This document shows, piece after piece, positions 49,953 through 63,829 of a stretch of 64,000 nt of DNA (positions within the stretch are counted from its first letter, which is position 1; every line of letters starts with the position of its first letter). The stretch comes from Ascidia mentula. Lineage: Eukaryota; Chordata; Ascidiacea; Phlebobranchia; Ascidiidae. A model generated the notes under the pieces. The model saw only the letters and a list, made by a program, of their open reading frames with translations. It was not told the origin of the DNA and searched no databases. Where the stretch lies: NCBI GenBank assembly GCA_947561715.1, contig OX387203.1:4154001-4218000 (forward strand), written 5' to 3'. The position numbers were made by a program, and so were the translations under genes.

Positions 49953-51180
49953 AAGAAACATCAAAACGACATTGAAAACATCAAAAATGTTGCTTCTTGC
50001 AGGGGATTCACGAAAAGTGAAATTATAACTTTGAACAGTTACTCGGGCGACGACAGTCCTGTTCAAAAATACCCCAAAAATGAAAACGCAGTTAATTCCG
50101 TGATCGCCAGAGTTGAAAAATGTAAGTATTGGCATAAGCTTATCGATTTGCGGCACGGTTACATCCGACTAAGTTTAACGTTTTTCTTCAAACTTTTTGT
50201 AATGTTGTTTTGAGGAATTTGACAATAAATTGCACCATACAGTATTTCGGCGATGTGAGTACCGAAAAATATTTGCGGACTATTTGTTCTGCAGGGACTA
50301 CTGACGAAAATTTTGAGAAAAATCGCTGTTTTGTATGCGCTATCGTATCTGAGGATGTGAAAACGGACAAGTTTAGTTATTTGCAGCATGAAGATGAATC
50401 TTATGACTTGGGCGAAGTTGTCGGGTTAATTCATGGCCGTTTGCTGGAACGTCACAAACTGTTCTTTGTACAGGTAAAATAATAAAGTAAGAAGCAGTGA
50501 AGTGAACAACAATAATGTTAAGTATGTTCTACTGGTTTTATGCACAGAAATATCAAAAGAAAGGAGAAGCAGCCGACAGCGGTGCAGTGGGTACTGTACT
50601 TCACCGAAAAGCTGATATTATGATTACCTACTCTTCTGCAGGTATGATTATCTACTTAAGTGTGTCTGAATGCTGATATTATTAGGCAAGTTTGTGAGGT
50701 ATTCTATATTGTCGAAGGAAAGAATGTGAAATGGTCAAATGTGCAAAATGCTGTCGAGACCATGAAACTTTAGTTCACATGCAAAATTACTAGAATGCTT
50801 GAAATGCTACTGTTACGAAAAAGGCGTTCACCGAATTAATATTGGAATATACAGGTAAAAGGATTAATGGAGAATCGACTTTTTTCAAAACGTTGCACTC
50901 TGTGACGAAAGATGATCCAGACGCAAATCTTTCGCAGGCAAGAAATTTTGATACTATTTGTTTAAACAACCAACTCGCCTTAAATATAATTGCCACTATC
51001 TGTGTTCATCACAAATGTTCTGATGGTAGCCTATGTGTTCAGGTTCTTACGAGAGTTCGAGCTAAAATGGCCGAGTTGGAAGAACCAACTCCGTGGACAC
51101 GGACCCAATTGCGGTATAAAGTTCGGTTCCCTATCCCAACGTATTCGAACGTCTCTCAGCCTCAAAACGATGAAAATTAA
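49953..51180 (+). CDS. catalytically dead caspase exon cassette, copy D (orphan)
   Basis: Exons P1 49953-50121, P2 50295-50473, P3 50548-50641, P4 50855-50937, P5 51043-51180, all in frame. SEDV and KYQKKG are present as in A. The GC donor after P4 is kept and the acceptor is TTCAG instead of TTTAG. The 105-base intron could therefore be read through here without a stop, giving a frame from P4 to the end. As E1-E7 are missing in this copy, the cassette has no visible 5' exons and is probably not expressed as a caspase-like protein. Confidence 0.6.
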
Positions 51181-53295
51181 GTGATCCCGACATGTATTGT
51201 GTAAATAAAAGGTAGTCATGGCGATTAATTGATTAAATTCTGTTTGAATTTTCCTATACTGATTTCTAAAATCTTTGTCAATGCCAAACAAAAAAAAACA
51301 TAATTATCACTATTTCCTAAGGCAATTTTCGTAGATCATTGTTTCCAAGTACAGAATAAGCTCATTGCTTTAACGTTTGCATGTACAAGCGCCGTTTAAA
51401 ATCTTTGTTTCAAATTGTTACATGCAATTGAGACTGTGAAAACATTTTTTGTAAAAAGTGTAATGATTTTAGCCTGTGTTGTAGTTTTAATATCAAGAGG
51501 CAAAGTGATGTGTAAAACATTTTTCAGACTGTTAATTGTTATAAGACCTGACGCTGTAAATTGTCTACAATAATTTCATCTACTTTATATTTTTCGTGTG
51601 TTCTTACAGTTCAACTTATGCGACAAAATTTGTGTGTACCAGACTATTCTGGCTACTTGCAAGCAATAATCAATAAAACATTGAAACAATCAGTACTATT
51701 CCATCCACATACATGCATATATATGTACTAAACCACGTGTACGTGGGCGAATCTAAGCAACAAAACATCTATATAGCAAGCTTAGGGGCAGAAATATATT
51801 GTTGAGTTAGATTAATTGAATGAGACGGATTTAAAGACGAAACAGCGTCGTAAAACAACCCAACACTGCATAGGGTGCTATGGGTTTGTGATCTGTGATT
51901 TCAAAACATTGTCCAAATCATCCTAAATTTCACCAAATCCCAGCCGGAGTTGACAGCCGTTGCATGCGCTTTAGTTTAACGTATTCGTCGAGCACTGACA
52001 AATGTATTTTCTTGTACTTTATGTGACAATTGAGCTTGTTAATAATTACCAAATATATTAGTGAGTGTGGTGTGTATAAATCAACAGCACATCCTAGGAT
52101 CACAAGGTAATGGAATGCTCTATTTTTCTAGTTTTAACGTTGAAATTTAAACTTTCTTTTACCTTGTTTTGTGACTGAGACATACGCGATAAGAGTAGAT
52201 TTCAGAATCGCGATATTGTACGACGTCAAGGCTTGTTGCTGGCGAACCTCAAACAAATCTTTAGTTAGCACGTAAAACATGACCCGCACCTGGGATAAAC
52301 CTCGGCATCCTGTGGTAACCTTTTATCAGTTTTGGACAAACAAATATTTTCGTTCGCGTTGTTGTCTGCAATAAGTAGCGACTCTAGAAGGAGGTAAGGG
52401 TTTTTGATCACAAGATAAAATAGCTTTAATTTCCAGCGCACGACCAACATATGATTTTGCTTCGTTTTAGAACATGGAAGCCACACTCACAAGATATAAA
52501 ACTCGTCGCTTTATTCAATTGCACTGCTCACAAGTTACAGGGGTTGGTGGAAATTGAATTACGTTGAAGCGCAGCCCAACAGACCAGCGGGTAGGAGAAA
52601 GAACTATCGACTGTGCATTGTATAGGAAAGCGGGTATTTGTACAGCAGTTGTCATGGAAACCGATATAGACAGGTGATGACCGACCGGAAATTTTCGACT
52701 CCAAATTTCAATTTTGGACGGATAGGAAAAAATCTGAAACCTTGGTGCTTAGTGGCCATACACATAATACGTATAGCATAGAAGCACTAGTTCAAATTAC
52801 CAGCCTTGTAAATCGATGAAGAACATTATTTTGGAAAGGATGAAAAAGCGCAATAAACAACGTTTAATTAATTTCAATACTTTTTGGTATAGTGTTGCTT
52901 ACCGATACGTTCAAACGTTTTCTTTGGCAATAACAAAGTACGTTCATCCTTGGTTATTACGTTGCATGACCATACGGGAATTACCCACAAATATGCCAAA
53001 TTAAAACTTCACAACGATTGGAAAAGTAGCATGTACTGCCTACGTGGTAAGAAATTGCGATCAACGAACAAACAAGAAGGAAAATAGAAGGAATAAACGA
53101 AACAAGATTTTGCAAATTACAAGTGAATGTGAACCGGGATTGTGGGTCAATAAGATAGTAAGGCTTACTAGTACAACGTCCTGGCGTCTTTGGCGAGCAA
53201 CAATATATGTATAGGGCAGTAACATAATATGCCTAGGGCCTAGATGATATGCGGAAATAGCTTGAAAGGCGATACTTAGCAATAGATGTAAAAGA
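51181..53295. other. intergenic region, copy D
   Basis: Matches copy A flanks on both sides of the 12-kb array and contains the uninterrupted insertion site (about 52255-52265). The conserved 73-codon frame is at 52265-52486 (minus). A likely poly(A) signal for the dead cassette is the AATAAA in AATCAATAAAACATTG near 51670. Otherwise empty. Confidence 0.6.
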
Positions 53296-56200
53296 CTATG
53301 AACATTTTGGTTTTTCACCAGTACCACCTGCCATATCGTATACAACGGAACAGACTTTCTCCGCCAATGCGTTGGCGTTCTCCTAAAAATAACGATGTTT
53401 TTATTGTTATGATATTGTCACAAAATGTACTGTGTTTTTGCCCACTTTGGCAATTTGTTGGTGGCATAAGTCGACGAAGCAAAAAAAGAGCTATTTAGAC
53501 CCCTTTTTAAACAATATTGCAGTCGGCGACAAAAATCCAAAAGATTTCCATTAAAAAGTACATTGTAAATTTAAGATAAAAGTTGAAAGTGGTGGCGAAT
53601 TTAATTTAAAAGTGAAAAACACAATTGGCACTTGGAAGCAAAGGGGCGGCCACATCTGAACCAAGCATTTATTAAAAAACAACTAAAACTAAACAGGTTC
53701 CTAAATTTTGCCAGAATCTATCTCTCTATTAGCGTTGTTTTTCTACCAGCGAATTTTTTTTGAAGTTTCTTGTATTTAAATGAGAAAATTAAGGATGCCC
53801 GTGCAGGCGAAAGCGATTTTTTCTATGTATATAAGAAACAATTGACTTCAATCTGAAACGTTTTGTAAAAATACCTGTGTGTCGCTCTCGGCATACACGC
53901 GTACAACATCTTCTGTTCCAGAAGGTCGAACGAACGATCTACCGCAAGCGTATTGCGCCACCAAGCGGTCGACGGCATCCTGCAAGCCCTGCGGTTTGAC
54001 GGTTCGTGTTTCCGCGTCTGTGGTTTCAATCACTGAACGGTCGGCAACCTGTGTATTGTAAAGGTATGAGCTCTGTTGCGTTCGAATGCTTTTTTGAGGA
54101 TGTTTAACAGACGTCTGGTAGCGTCAGTAACAAACTATTTGGTGGTCAATACTCCAGACTTGTGCACACCTTGACTTTCATTTGTCTGTTTGGCAGTTCG
54201 TTGTACAACGCGCACCATTCTCTCACACTCCATTCCTTAGCATAGAGAATGGCTTCCACAGCGAGCATATCTGCCATGGCATCACCGACTGTCTGTTTAC
54301 ATAGTATTGTCTCATTAATCTCTAATCACGCCACAATCGGGTGAGTTTGTGGAGGTTTTAGTTGGTTCATATCGTAAACTAACGACAATGCACTAAGTTT
54401 CAGGTATGTACTCTACAGGCCTCTGAAGTATTTTAAAAAACCACAGGGCAATGTCGTTTTTTATAAAAATGACACTAAATTATTTTTCTCTGCATATTGT
54501 AATGACACTAAATTATTTAATTATTTTTATTTCATATGTAAGGGCGAATTGGACCTTGAGTTGACAAGTCTTGAGTTGACAATCATGACTTATGAAATCA
54601 TACAATATGCAGAGATAGAAGACGTATTTGTACAAACTTTTGTTATTCTTGTACCTCATTAATAACCGACAGAAAAGTCTCCAAATCCTGAGCAGCAGAA
54701 CCTTCAGCTGATCCAGCATCAGAAGCTTTCTCTTTCAACACTTTTTTCCAAGAGTCCTTCACAGTAACCTATGCGAAATTCGAGCTTTATACACAAAATA
54801 TAAACGAATTGCTGAAACACCTTATATGTAGAATAAAGGTAAAATCGATGACGAGCATACAAAGTTGAGCCAGTGCTATAACAAAACCTGCAGAAACCAG
54901 TTCATTGCTTGAAAAACTGTGTTATTGTCGATGCAGTGTATGGATTGTTACTGCGTCTTTCTCAGGGCGTTGACAGTTACGTCACACACTGTCGAAAAGA
55001 CTTTGAATCGATTCTGTACATATTAAGGTTTGCATTTGTCCAAACTACGTCTCGTGTGATCGGACAGCACATGTTGTTAATTTGGTTGCAAAGTAGGCCT
55101 TGTACGCACATTTGTTCTTAGTGTTTGTGCCAAAGTCAGAGAGCGAGGTTCTGGGTTTTGAGAAATGGGTGAAAAGAAATCAGTTTCCAAAAGTTTGTAT
55201 CGATGGCGGGGTTTCCCCGTAGTTTCGGCTTGTGTTATATCAAGCCAGACATCCAAATTAGTTCCACCTGTTCTTCGTTCAAAGTAGAATTTTAGTTGTA
55301 ACACAGTTAAATGACACAAAACAACTGGTGAGCCAAACAACCCAAGACGCGAGAGCTTGGGACAGGTACCAATGTACACATAACATGACGAACAGGCTCC
55401 CTTGACAATGGCACTTCACTTCAGTCAAGAGTTTATGCAAGCAACACATCATTTTGTGGTTTCTTAATAGTTTGGTTTGGACTTGATGTTGCTGTGCTGA
55501 AGGCAATGGCTTGTTCAGTGCATCTAAGTCTGCTGTTTATTGTATTGCTGTTGAGGGTAGCTGAAGGTTCTTTGTTATTGCTTAAAATACACACTGTGAC
55601 TACATACTTAGCATAAACATTTTTCTTAATTTTAGACTAAAAAGAATAAACTAAAAGAAATATAACAGGATTGTTATGTAGAACTAACATTAATTTAACT
55701 GTTAAATACATTATCTGTTCCTTTGCTTTGTCTAATAGAAGCAACAGATCCATAATATAATAATGCTTTGTCAACATTTGCACAAACTTACAGTGCCATG
55801 TCCGTTTGCTTCGAAGTACACACCGATGTCAAAATCTTGAGCTTTATGATGTAGGTGCTTAACTCCAGTTTTGACGCAGGCAACATCCACTTTTAAGGTG
55901 TCTTTCAGAAACTTGGTTGAGCTTCCGTTGGCATAAGCTGTTTGAACCACTCCAAGGCTGGCTTCAAGGTTTGACTGTAATCGAATAAAGAAATTGAACC
56001 AGATTGGCCCAATAAAAAGATTTTAAAGTGAACATACAAGGCTCATGACAGTAAGCATGTTGCACTGGTGTTACAATTAATATTCTAGAAACAAAATTGT
56101 GGTATTAAGGTCCAATTGCATTTTTAAGTATTTTCAATTCCAACATTATGACAAATAGACCAAAAGGTTTGTACATAAAATTTATTTTATGTTTGTTCAC

Positions 56201-58567
56201 TAATTATGTACACATAAGTTCATTTTGTTGCATCTCCTTTTCTATACACTTTCCATAGCTTGTATATTTTGTTTTACACCACCTTGGTCAGAAGCTCCTT
56301 AATATAGAGTGCAAATAAGGATGCAATTTTGTCTCCATCAAGCAAAATAAAGTTACAGTCACTGTCCAGGGTGTAGTATACAAGACGGTCTGCATCACCA
56401 TCAAAGGAAGCATATCGATGGTATGGCTCCATGTTGAGGCCTATGGAAAAAAGCATTGAACTTTCTTGACAACTGAATTAAAAACACACATTGCCAATTC
56501 AAATACAAAAAGCCCAATGATACCATCTTCACAATGCTAGATTCTAGATAAACAAATCACCAGCAAAAATGGGAAAAAAACATACTCATATTTAAAACAG
56601 TAGCACCTGACCTTATGGTTGAGGATCATGATTCAACACTACCATATTGTTTCATATAAAAGGCTTTTACAGTGAGCAACTTCGCCTATTTCTCAGATTT
56701 AACATTAACAATTGGACTCTTAAAGATGAGTCTAATTAGCTGAGGACTTTACAACTAAACTACCTGCATGGTAATACATGCTTTGGGAAGTGATGTTTTA
56801 AAACCAAACTATTTTCCAATAAGTATCAAATTTCCTGATGGTAAGGGCAGGTTTAGTGTGCAATGTTAGCAAAGGCATTTAAAAAAAATAACTATTTACC
56901 AACTGGTGCCTGTTGCTGTATCTTCACATAGTCTGCCCCACAGTCTTTATTCAGTTTTCCATTCCCCACTTCAGCATTGTTGTGTACAACCAAATTTATT
57001 GATCCACCAATATTTTCATATAATTTCTGTAGTTTTGGTGCTCCGACACCATTGGCACAATCAACAGTGACCATAGAACAATCTGATTTCTACAAAAAAT
57101 TGCCCAATAAACAAATAAGGGCATAGCGAATTCTGTGAATATACTGGCTTGCAGTATAGTATAGGTTGTGCTTATTATTATTACTATTGGAAGATTATAA
57201 TGTTTGAGCAAACCCAAAACTTATAATGAGAAATATATATGTGTATACTTTATGCAAACAGACATTAGTGTTCACTTTGTTTCAAAAAAAATTTATTTAC
57301 ATTACTGCTCTAAGTACTCCAGAAACCAATGTAGAGTACATGCTATTTTTACAATCATAATTTTAATATCATACACTTAACAGCAAATGGGCCAATTGAT
57401 AAAAATAATGTCTATCGGCCATATATGCTTACATTATATTTGTCTCTGTTATGTGTGTTCAATAAGTGAAAAGGAAATAACACATTATTAAACTTCCTCT
57501 GTGTACTCATAAACTGACTGTTTTGGTAACTGGATTTTACCTCCTTAACCAAAGCTTTGAAGGCATCAGCAAAGTGGTTGTAGTAACTTTCTTCAGTTAC
57601 TTCAGTATTTCCAGTGTTATACATACATGTCACATAATGAAGCTGAGGTGTTGTAAGCAACCCAAAATCCTTAGTTGTTCCTCCCAATGCAGATATCCCA
57701 TCTTTGACAGCTTGACTCAAGACAATGCTGCTAGGTCTGCAAAATATATTTAAATGTAATATTATGTCATAATTCTGGTTGAATCATTTAGTGTTTTTAT
57801 ATTAGTTGTAGTTGGGCAATTTTTATATCAAAACACCATGAACAATATTTGGCGTTTGACAAATTTTTACCTCTGTGACCAAGTTTCCAAGTCATGTTGG
57901 TTTCGAAAAGTGTTGAGAAAAAATGATTTCTATGCACATTTTACCATTTCAAAGCTTTGAATGGTTATGCCAAATAGTGAAAACACAACAACAAATAACT
58001 ACCTGGTATCCCTGGCAGTAAAAACTGTAGCTGGTTCATCTAAGGATATATTTTCCTTTATTACTATGTTGTTGAGTTCTTTCATAATCTCATCATTGCC
58101 TACATTTGCTAAGGTTGTGGCATAAATCTCCCATTCTTGTTTGAGCATCTCGCCATGTGGATCAATCAGCTTGACACCATTGTCCTCCTATGTAAATAAA
58201 CATAATCTTGATATGTCATTTATCAATGTTTCATTTAAAAACAACAAAGAACAAACATTAATGTTGATCAAAACCTTAATTTTGCACGAAATTACAAAGC
58301 AACACCATAGTGGATAAATTAATTGACACCAACTGAACTGACCTCAGGATTATGGGATGCTGTTACCATGACACCAATAACGGCTTTCTTGCACTTTGCC
58401 CGCAAAACTGCAAGTAGTCCCATGCGGAAAAATACATGGTCAAGGTCGGTGGCTTTGCCACGAAACCCAGCAGTGCCGTACGACATCTTGGACTTGCTTG
58501 GTTTTGCGTGAACTTCAGCCAGCTTTAGCACCTTCACGTCGTTAATGCTTGCTGCTGCGGCGGCCAT
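53296..58567 (-). CDS. PGM3: phosphoacetylglucosamine mutase (intact copy)
   Basis: Converts GlcNAc-6-phosphate to GlcNAc-1-phosphate in the cytosolic hexosamine pathway to UDP-GlcNAc. Ten exons: 58343-58567, 58003-58187, 57541-57736, 56900-57089, 56283-56440, 55792-55974, 54655-54768, 54170-54292, 53875-54048, 53296-53382. They total 1635 bases, 544 residues (human 542), with GT-AG sites and correct phases throughout. Active-site Ser is residue 71 in TASHNPE; metal loop DGDAD is 279-283; sugar-binding EANGHG is 373-378; phosphate loop RPSGTE is 499-504. The start is set at MAAAAAS; an in-frame ATG nine codons upstream (58594) is possible. Two damaged relatives are in copies A and B. Intron 6 (54769-55791) is long and similar in all copies. 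Confidence 0.97.
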
Positions 58568-59412
58568 GGTGATGTTTTGCGACTTTAACTGCACAAGTTC
58601 GATAAAACTGCAGGTTAGTTATTCTGCAAAGTTTTAACCTTTCGCGTTACGTGGCTTTGTCGACAACGCGCTTAACAAAACCGCAGCCAGAATGAATTTT
58701 GTTTATGCCGACCGGCAAACTATAGAAATCAAACCACCCGGCATAAATATTTTCCAATAAAATAAACAAAAATGTTTGTTTTATGCTTATTCACTAGCAA
58801 TAAATGCATTTTTTTCTTTGGAACTGATCTTTTAAATTGCTAAACAACATTTCAATTGAATATTACCAACTTTACCTCCTGGTAGCAACAGCAACTCAAT
58901 ATTACACCACTTTCAAATGGCTGAGAAACCAACCTATGTAATCATCGAGCACAAGCTTGCCTGGACTTGCCCGGTTTTGCCAACTTTTCGGAAAAGACGT
59001 AGGTAAAATACCATTTTGCCTTGTCGCGAAAGTTTGGTGACCGGTGGGATCAATTATATTTAAAACAGAATGTTTATTATAACCCAACAATTTAAAACAT
59101 GCGTTTATCACGCAGTAACCTGTATTTTAAAACATTCCACGTATAATAACAGTCCATAAAACAGGTGGATCTGCAGAATCAACTTACTCGTACCATTCCG
59201 TAAGGACCATAGCTTAATACACAATACATCGGCGTCATTGCCCCGTACTTAGCAAATCAAATGTCACTGCACGCATATACACAAAAAGGTTTATAAAGTT
59301 ACCAAAAAATATCTGTTTAAAATTGTTCACATTCACAAATATGAGAAAACAAAAAAGTTAAGCACACAAACAAAATATACAAGATTTTAACACACGAATA
59401 GAAGGCGAGTTT
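58568..59412. other. PGM3 promoter side / SPEF1 3' flank
   Basis: No gene. The PGM3 5' region (58600-58680) is locally richer in CpG than its surroundings. A TTTATT at 59073-59078 (AATAAA on minus) may end SPEF1. Confidence 0.5.
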
Positions 59413-61323
59413 TCATTGTCTGTGGTGCTGGTTGCTTTGCAAAGTGGACACGGAGTCATAACGCGTTATTCGTTGTTCCATATCCTGAATGCGCAGATCT
59501 TTCAAATGTAAAAGGTGTTCCAGCCTTCTGATTTTTACCTGGAGGATCTAAGACGAGTAAAGATACAAGGTGGGTATAGGTCTTGTGTTGCAATTTTTCT
59601 TAAACCACATTATGTGATAACAAATAGTTCCTACCTAAAAATAAAGATTAGAAATTTATGATGGTTGTTGCTGTTGACTTGGGTTTGTGTAAGCCAGTAT
59701 GTAGTATGGGCCATTTGTAAACCAGAGATTATAACAAAAATTACGAAATACTCTCAAATACAGTCAACATAATTAGATTTGGGGCAGGCAGGAATTTCTG
59801 GACAAATATTTGCTTTTGCTATTGCAGCAATGGAAACCTCAAAGTGCATATTATCTGCAACAATACTACATACTTTGAGATAGTAGGTTGCTTTTACTGT
59901 TCCAAAAAATATATAACCTGGGATAAGAAAAACCATTTTACCTGCACAGTTTCCTGTGATGCCAGCAGTGCCTGTTCTTTTTCTTCGAGAATCAGTCGAG
60001 TTTGGCTGTCCAAACCACCCAAGTCAAGTTGTGCGAGAGGTACTGGATTTTTCACAGCGTAATCTTGTTGCATATGCTGGGATGCAGGAGCACTATCTGC
60101 ATTAGGGTTATGACCTACAGGTAACAACAATTACTTCGTATATAAAAAAGAGTGTCACTGACACAGAAAAGACTTGAATAAATATAAAATATAATGGCTT
60201 TTTAAAAACAATTTAGATGGTTTTGATTGCACTACAATTATGCGACAGATGACCAAATAGTAAAATCTTTTTCAATGATGTGGTGGTTTTAATTGGTAAG
60301 TGTAAACATGTCACTATGACATTACTTTTATAAAGCTATGTGTGTTTCAATGCAATAACTTACTTTTCTCAGATCCTGATCTTACATTGTAATATGGACG
60401 GCTTTCGGGAGTGTATCCATGCTACACCAAAAATAAACAATATTAAAAGAGTTTACAGGAATTTTGAACAAGTTATCACAGGTTTTTACAAACCTTAAAA
60501 GTTGCATCATCAATTTTTCGCTGCAAACCAAGCAAGAAAACTTCAACAATGCCTGGAGTGCACTCTGCTATCTTCTGCATAATGTCAGCAGGTACAGTGA
60601 AATGTAGTTTTGACAAAACTTTTCTGCAACAGAAGCATGTTTGTTAAATATTTAAACAAAAATACTACCAATAAAACTAAACTCACTAATACTGTATATT
60701 GTCTCATCTTATCCCATATGTAACTATACAGTGACTCTAAATTTATTTGTAACTTAATCAGGGCTAAGTGTACACACAGATAACTTCAAAGTGCCAAACA
60801 AACAAAGGAGTCAGGTATTTTGCCATAATTACCTATTCAAGGTGCCCCAGTTATTTAGTTTTTGGCTAACTGAACTTGCTGAAATGTAGTTGTGAGCTTC
60901 CACAAGTCTTGGAAAGTAGTGTTTGATAATTTCTGCCACCAACACTGTTGCAAACATACAACAAATTCATGTAAAGAGCATGTGCAATTAGGTATGCATA
61001 AAGCAACATTGTAAATGCCTTCAATGTACAATATGTGTATTTAAGGCCCTACTGTTTTGTTTATATGGAAGAACATAAGATTAGACAAACAATGCCATTC
61101 ACTTTCCTGGTAACATTTCAAAATCTATAACAATCATTACACATAATTATGCAAACATTTGAGTTGAATATTGAATGAATTGCCACAAAATGTATAAAAA
61201 TTCTTTACATCCATCACTAAAGTCCCTGGTGAGGTTTTTCTTTTTCCGTGACAAAGGAATTTTGTCAATCCATGCCAGCAAACCTTGCAGATCTTCTTCT
61301 TTAAGGGGATCATCATAAGACAT
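59413..61323 (-). CDS. SPEF1: sperm flagellar protein 1 (CLAMP) homologue
   Basis: Calponin-homology microtubule-binding protein of motile cilia, flagella and epithelial microtubule bundles. Exons 61209-61323, 60833-60944, 60494-60623, 60364-60421, 59942-60114 and 59413-59547 join in phase to 240 residues (human about 236). The CH domain covers about residues 8-110 (LAWIDKIPLSRKK, NLTRDFSDG, LLVAEIIKHYFP, KLNNWGTLNRKVL). A low-complexity linker follows, then the C-terminal coiled coil (ILQVKIRRLEHLLHLKDLRI). The start ATG is at 61321-61323 and the stop at 59413-59415. It is single-copy in the window and anchors copy D. No break seen. Confidence 0.95.
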
Positions 61324-62149
61324 ACTCTACTGTTGAGGTCATCTACTGTTCAAGCTACAGTTTTGTTAATAAAATTTGAACTATGGAACTCTTTCCCACA
61401 AAATCAACTCTTAACTTAATAAAACATAGTTTCGGCAAATTTGAATTAGTCAATCTCATACATTATGCTTAATTGCTTTTCTCGTATTGTACATTTCCTA
61501 GTACAACACAATTTAAAATGGAGGTCAACCTATGCACATATTTATTTAACCTACATGAGGTCTTGGGTCGCAGCGAAACCGTTAACAATGTCTTTGCAAG
61601 TGGCAACTACCACGATTTCGGCAAGACAAGAAAGACAACAAAGGTGTAAATAAACGGCGTCCATTCGCTACGTTACAAACAAATGGTAACCGCTCTATAT
61701 TTAAACACTAGCGGCGCACATGATAAAAAATAGGATCGGTCATTTCACAGGGGGCATACGAAACAAATAAAATCATGTTACATGGGGGACAGGAATTTCC
61801 ATACTGTTTTTAAATCGCCCTCAGTTATTTTTGGTATTGTTTTAATGAAATCAGGCAAAAACGAGTGATACATCTTCTCTGTTCAATATGTAAATGGTAT
61901 TGTCCAAACAAAAACAAACAAAGAGTTGGCCATTACGTGTTAACTGTTTTTATTTAAACATGTTAATCAGGATTGGCGTCAAAATCTGACTTTATTAAAC
62001 TCCTGTTTCCGCTGTCCTTATCAACACATCTCCGCAAGAAAGGGTGAGGCGCATTAAAACCTTGATGGCTGAATTGCGTCACGGAAACTGATAGGCTGTT
62101 CTTTTACGAAGGGGAAAAAGTTTCTTGGCGGGTAAACAACCTTTTGCTT
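61324..62149. other. intergenic region between divergent SPEF1 and FN3 gene
   Basis: Upstream of two genes pointing away from each other, so it should hold both promoters. No gene, RNA or recognisable repeat was found. Confidence 0.5.
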
Positions 62150-62157
62150 TATATAAA
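62150..62157 (+). promoter_or_regulatory. TATA box of the FN3 gene
   Basis: TATATAAA lies 92 bases before the start ATG at 62242. Spacing fits a short 5' UTR starting near 62180. Confidence 0.7.
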
Positions 62158-62241
62158 GCCAGGTGCACCATAGATAGCAACAGATCTTTAACAACCGTCT
62201 ACAGAAGTACATCTTTCGCGCAAAGAAAAGTTCAGAAGACG

Positions 62242-63829
62242 ATGATGAAGATTGTATTGATTGCGGTTACGCTCGTATGCCTTTCTACTCTGTCCGATGC
62301 TCAGGAAGATCCAAGTACGTTGAATTTGTTTTTATGTAATTTTACATTATATGTCTTTTTTATACTTTGAAAAATTTTTTAAGCAATCGTTGCGAAACAT
62401 TTTACGCAAACAACCGTGTTCTTTGAACGAACAACTAAAGACATGGTTTGCGAGAACCTGGGCGTTGTGTATTTATTATGATATTTTAGATTAAAAAAGC
62501 ATGCAAGTGCGATCAAAATGAAGGGACTAAAACTATAGAAGTACCTCGTGCGCAAACGGTTGGTCCTCTTATATTGCAAGTTTAAAAGTTCCCACATGTG
62601 TCACGCACAAAAAATGGCATTGGAAAAACGTTGAATTCAACTGCTACAAAATAAGGACACTTTTGTTAAAAACGCCTTTTACATTGCAATATGTAAAGTG
62701 GTTTTGCCAAAGGTTCAAGTTTATGTTCAAACAAAATTCACACAGAATTTACAAAAATAGACATTTTCTAATTGTTTTGTTATTGAGGCAATGAATTGCG
62801 CAATAACATCTGTGATTAAGTCACATGACATTATCTGCATTATTGCAAAAACGTTAATATATAGGCCGGCGATACTCTATTGTTCAATTGCCCTCCATTA
62901 AGACGGTCGCTCCATCACAAGTTCCGCTAATTGCGCTGTCACTAAGAGAGTACATCAATAGGCGCCAATCACTTTCTCAAATGTCAACTGCATTATCGAG
63001 GACGTTACATCATAACAGAGCTTTCATCGAAGACTGTGATTGCGATAAAGTCAAAAATAGATGACAATTTACAAAAACTCCCGTTTGTACGCGGTTTTCT
63101 ATATTTTTACCCACCATTGTGATTGTATCTTACTCATGTTCGATAAAGTGTGTTATTGTAACTGCTCCGGTTTCTTCATAAACTTATTACGTTCTCTCGA
63201 CTGCGCCGTTTCCTTCGACGGAAACGAGCCTCGAATCTCGACGAAAATTCCCCGCAAATGACTGCAATTGTGGCTACTTTACCACGATTTGTCACCACCA
63301 AGGGCACCGCAAAACGGTTTTAAATTGCAAAACGGTTTCCGCGCTTTAATCGATTACGCCTACAAAAGGGCGTTTAAAACATGTGTATACATATGTATAT
63401 ATAGTGGCGTATATTTAATGACAAGCTGATTTTCGGTGATTATTCACGCTGATACGCGCAAGTGCAACTTTTGCACGATGTCTCATTTTTCAGTGTTCGT
63501 GTTTGAGAAATTCATTTTTTCCATTTCCCCTTCGTTATTCCTGGGCTATACCCAACTTTTTTTTAATTTTTTTACCACACCGCGATATGAACCCAGAATA
63601 TCCTGACGATGAATCCCGTTAGGTTTTCGATGTGATATGCACGTATGTTGCAGGTATGGCGCCACCGGCGTGGACTTGGATCCGATGGAGCGACGTCGGA
63701 GGCAACTATTTCAAAGTGAGGTGGTTGCCAGTGGCCGATGCCGATTCCTACAACGTCTATCTCTACCGCGGTTACAATAGTGACAAACCCGTTGCCGATT
63801 TTATGGACATCAAGGGAACGACGTTTACG
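62242..63829 (+). CDS. secreted fibronectin type III protein (3' end outside window)
   Basis: Exon 1 (62242-62314) encodes a signal peptide of about 20 residues (MMKIVLIAVTLVCLSTLSDA, then QEDP). Exon 2 (63654-63829) joins in phase 1 across a 1339-base intron and encodes most of a fibronectin III domain: tryptophans in PPAWTWIRW, then KVRWLPV and DSYNVYLYRG, typical of strands B and C. A GT donor at 63830 shows the gene continues. The domain arrangement suggests an extracellular or tunic/matrix/recognition protein; nothing more specific can be said. The strong TATA box fits tissue-specific high expression (inference). Confidence 0.8.

Noticed and set aside
53879..54061. Plus-strand 60-codon frame over PGM3 exon 9 (also at 18206 and, on minus, 24970)
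   Set aside because: Shadow of the conserved RPSGTE exon on the other strand.
61672..61690. GTTAC ... GGTAAC resembling an RFX X-box upstream of SPEF1
   Set aside because: The half-sites are too far apart (about 7 bases) for the usual motif; a chance match cannot be excluded.
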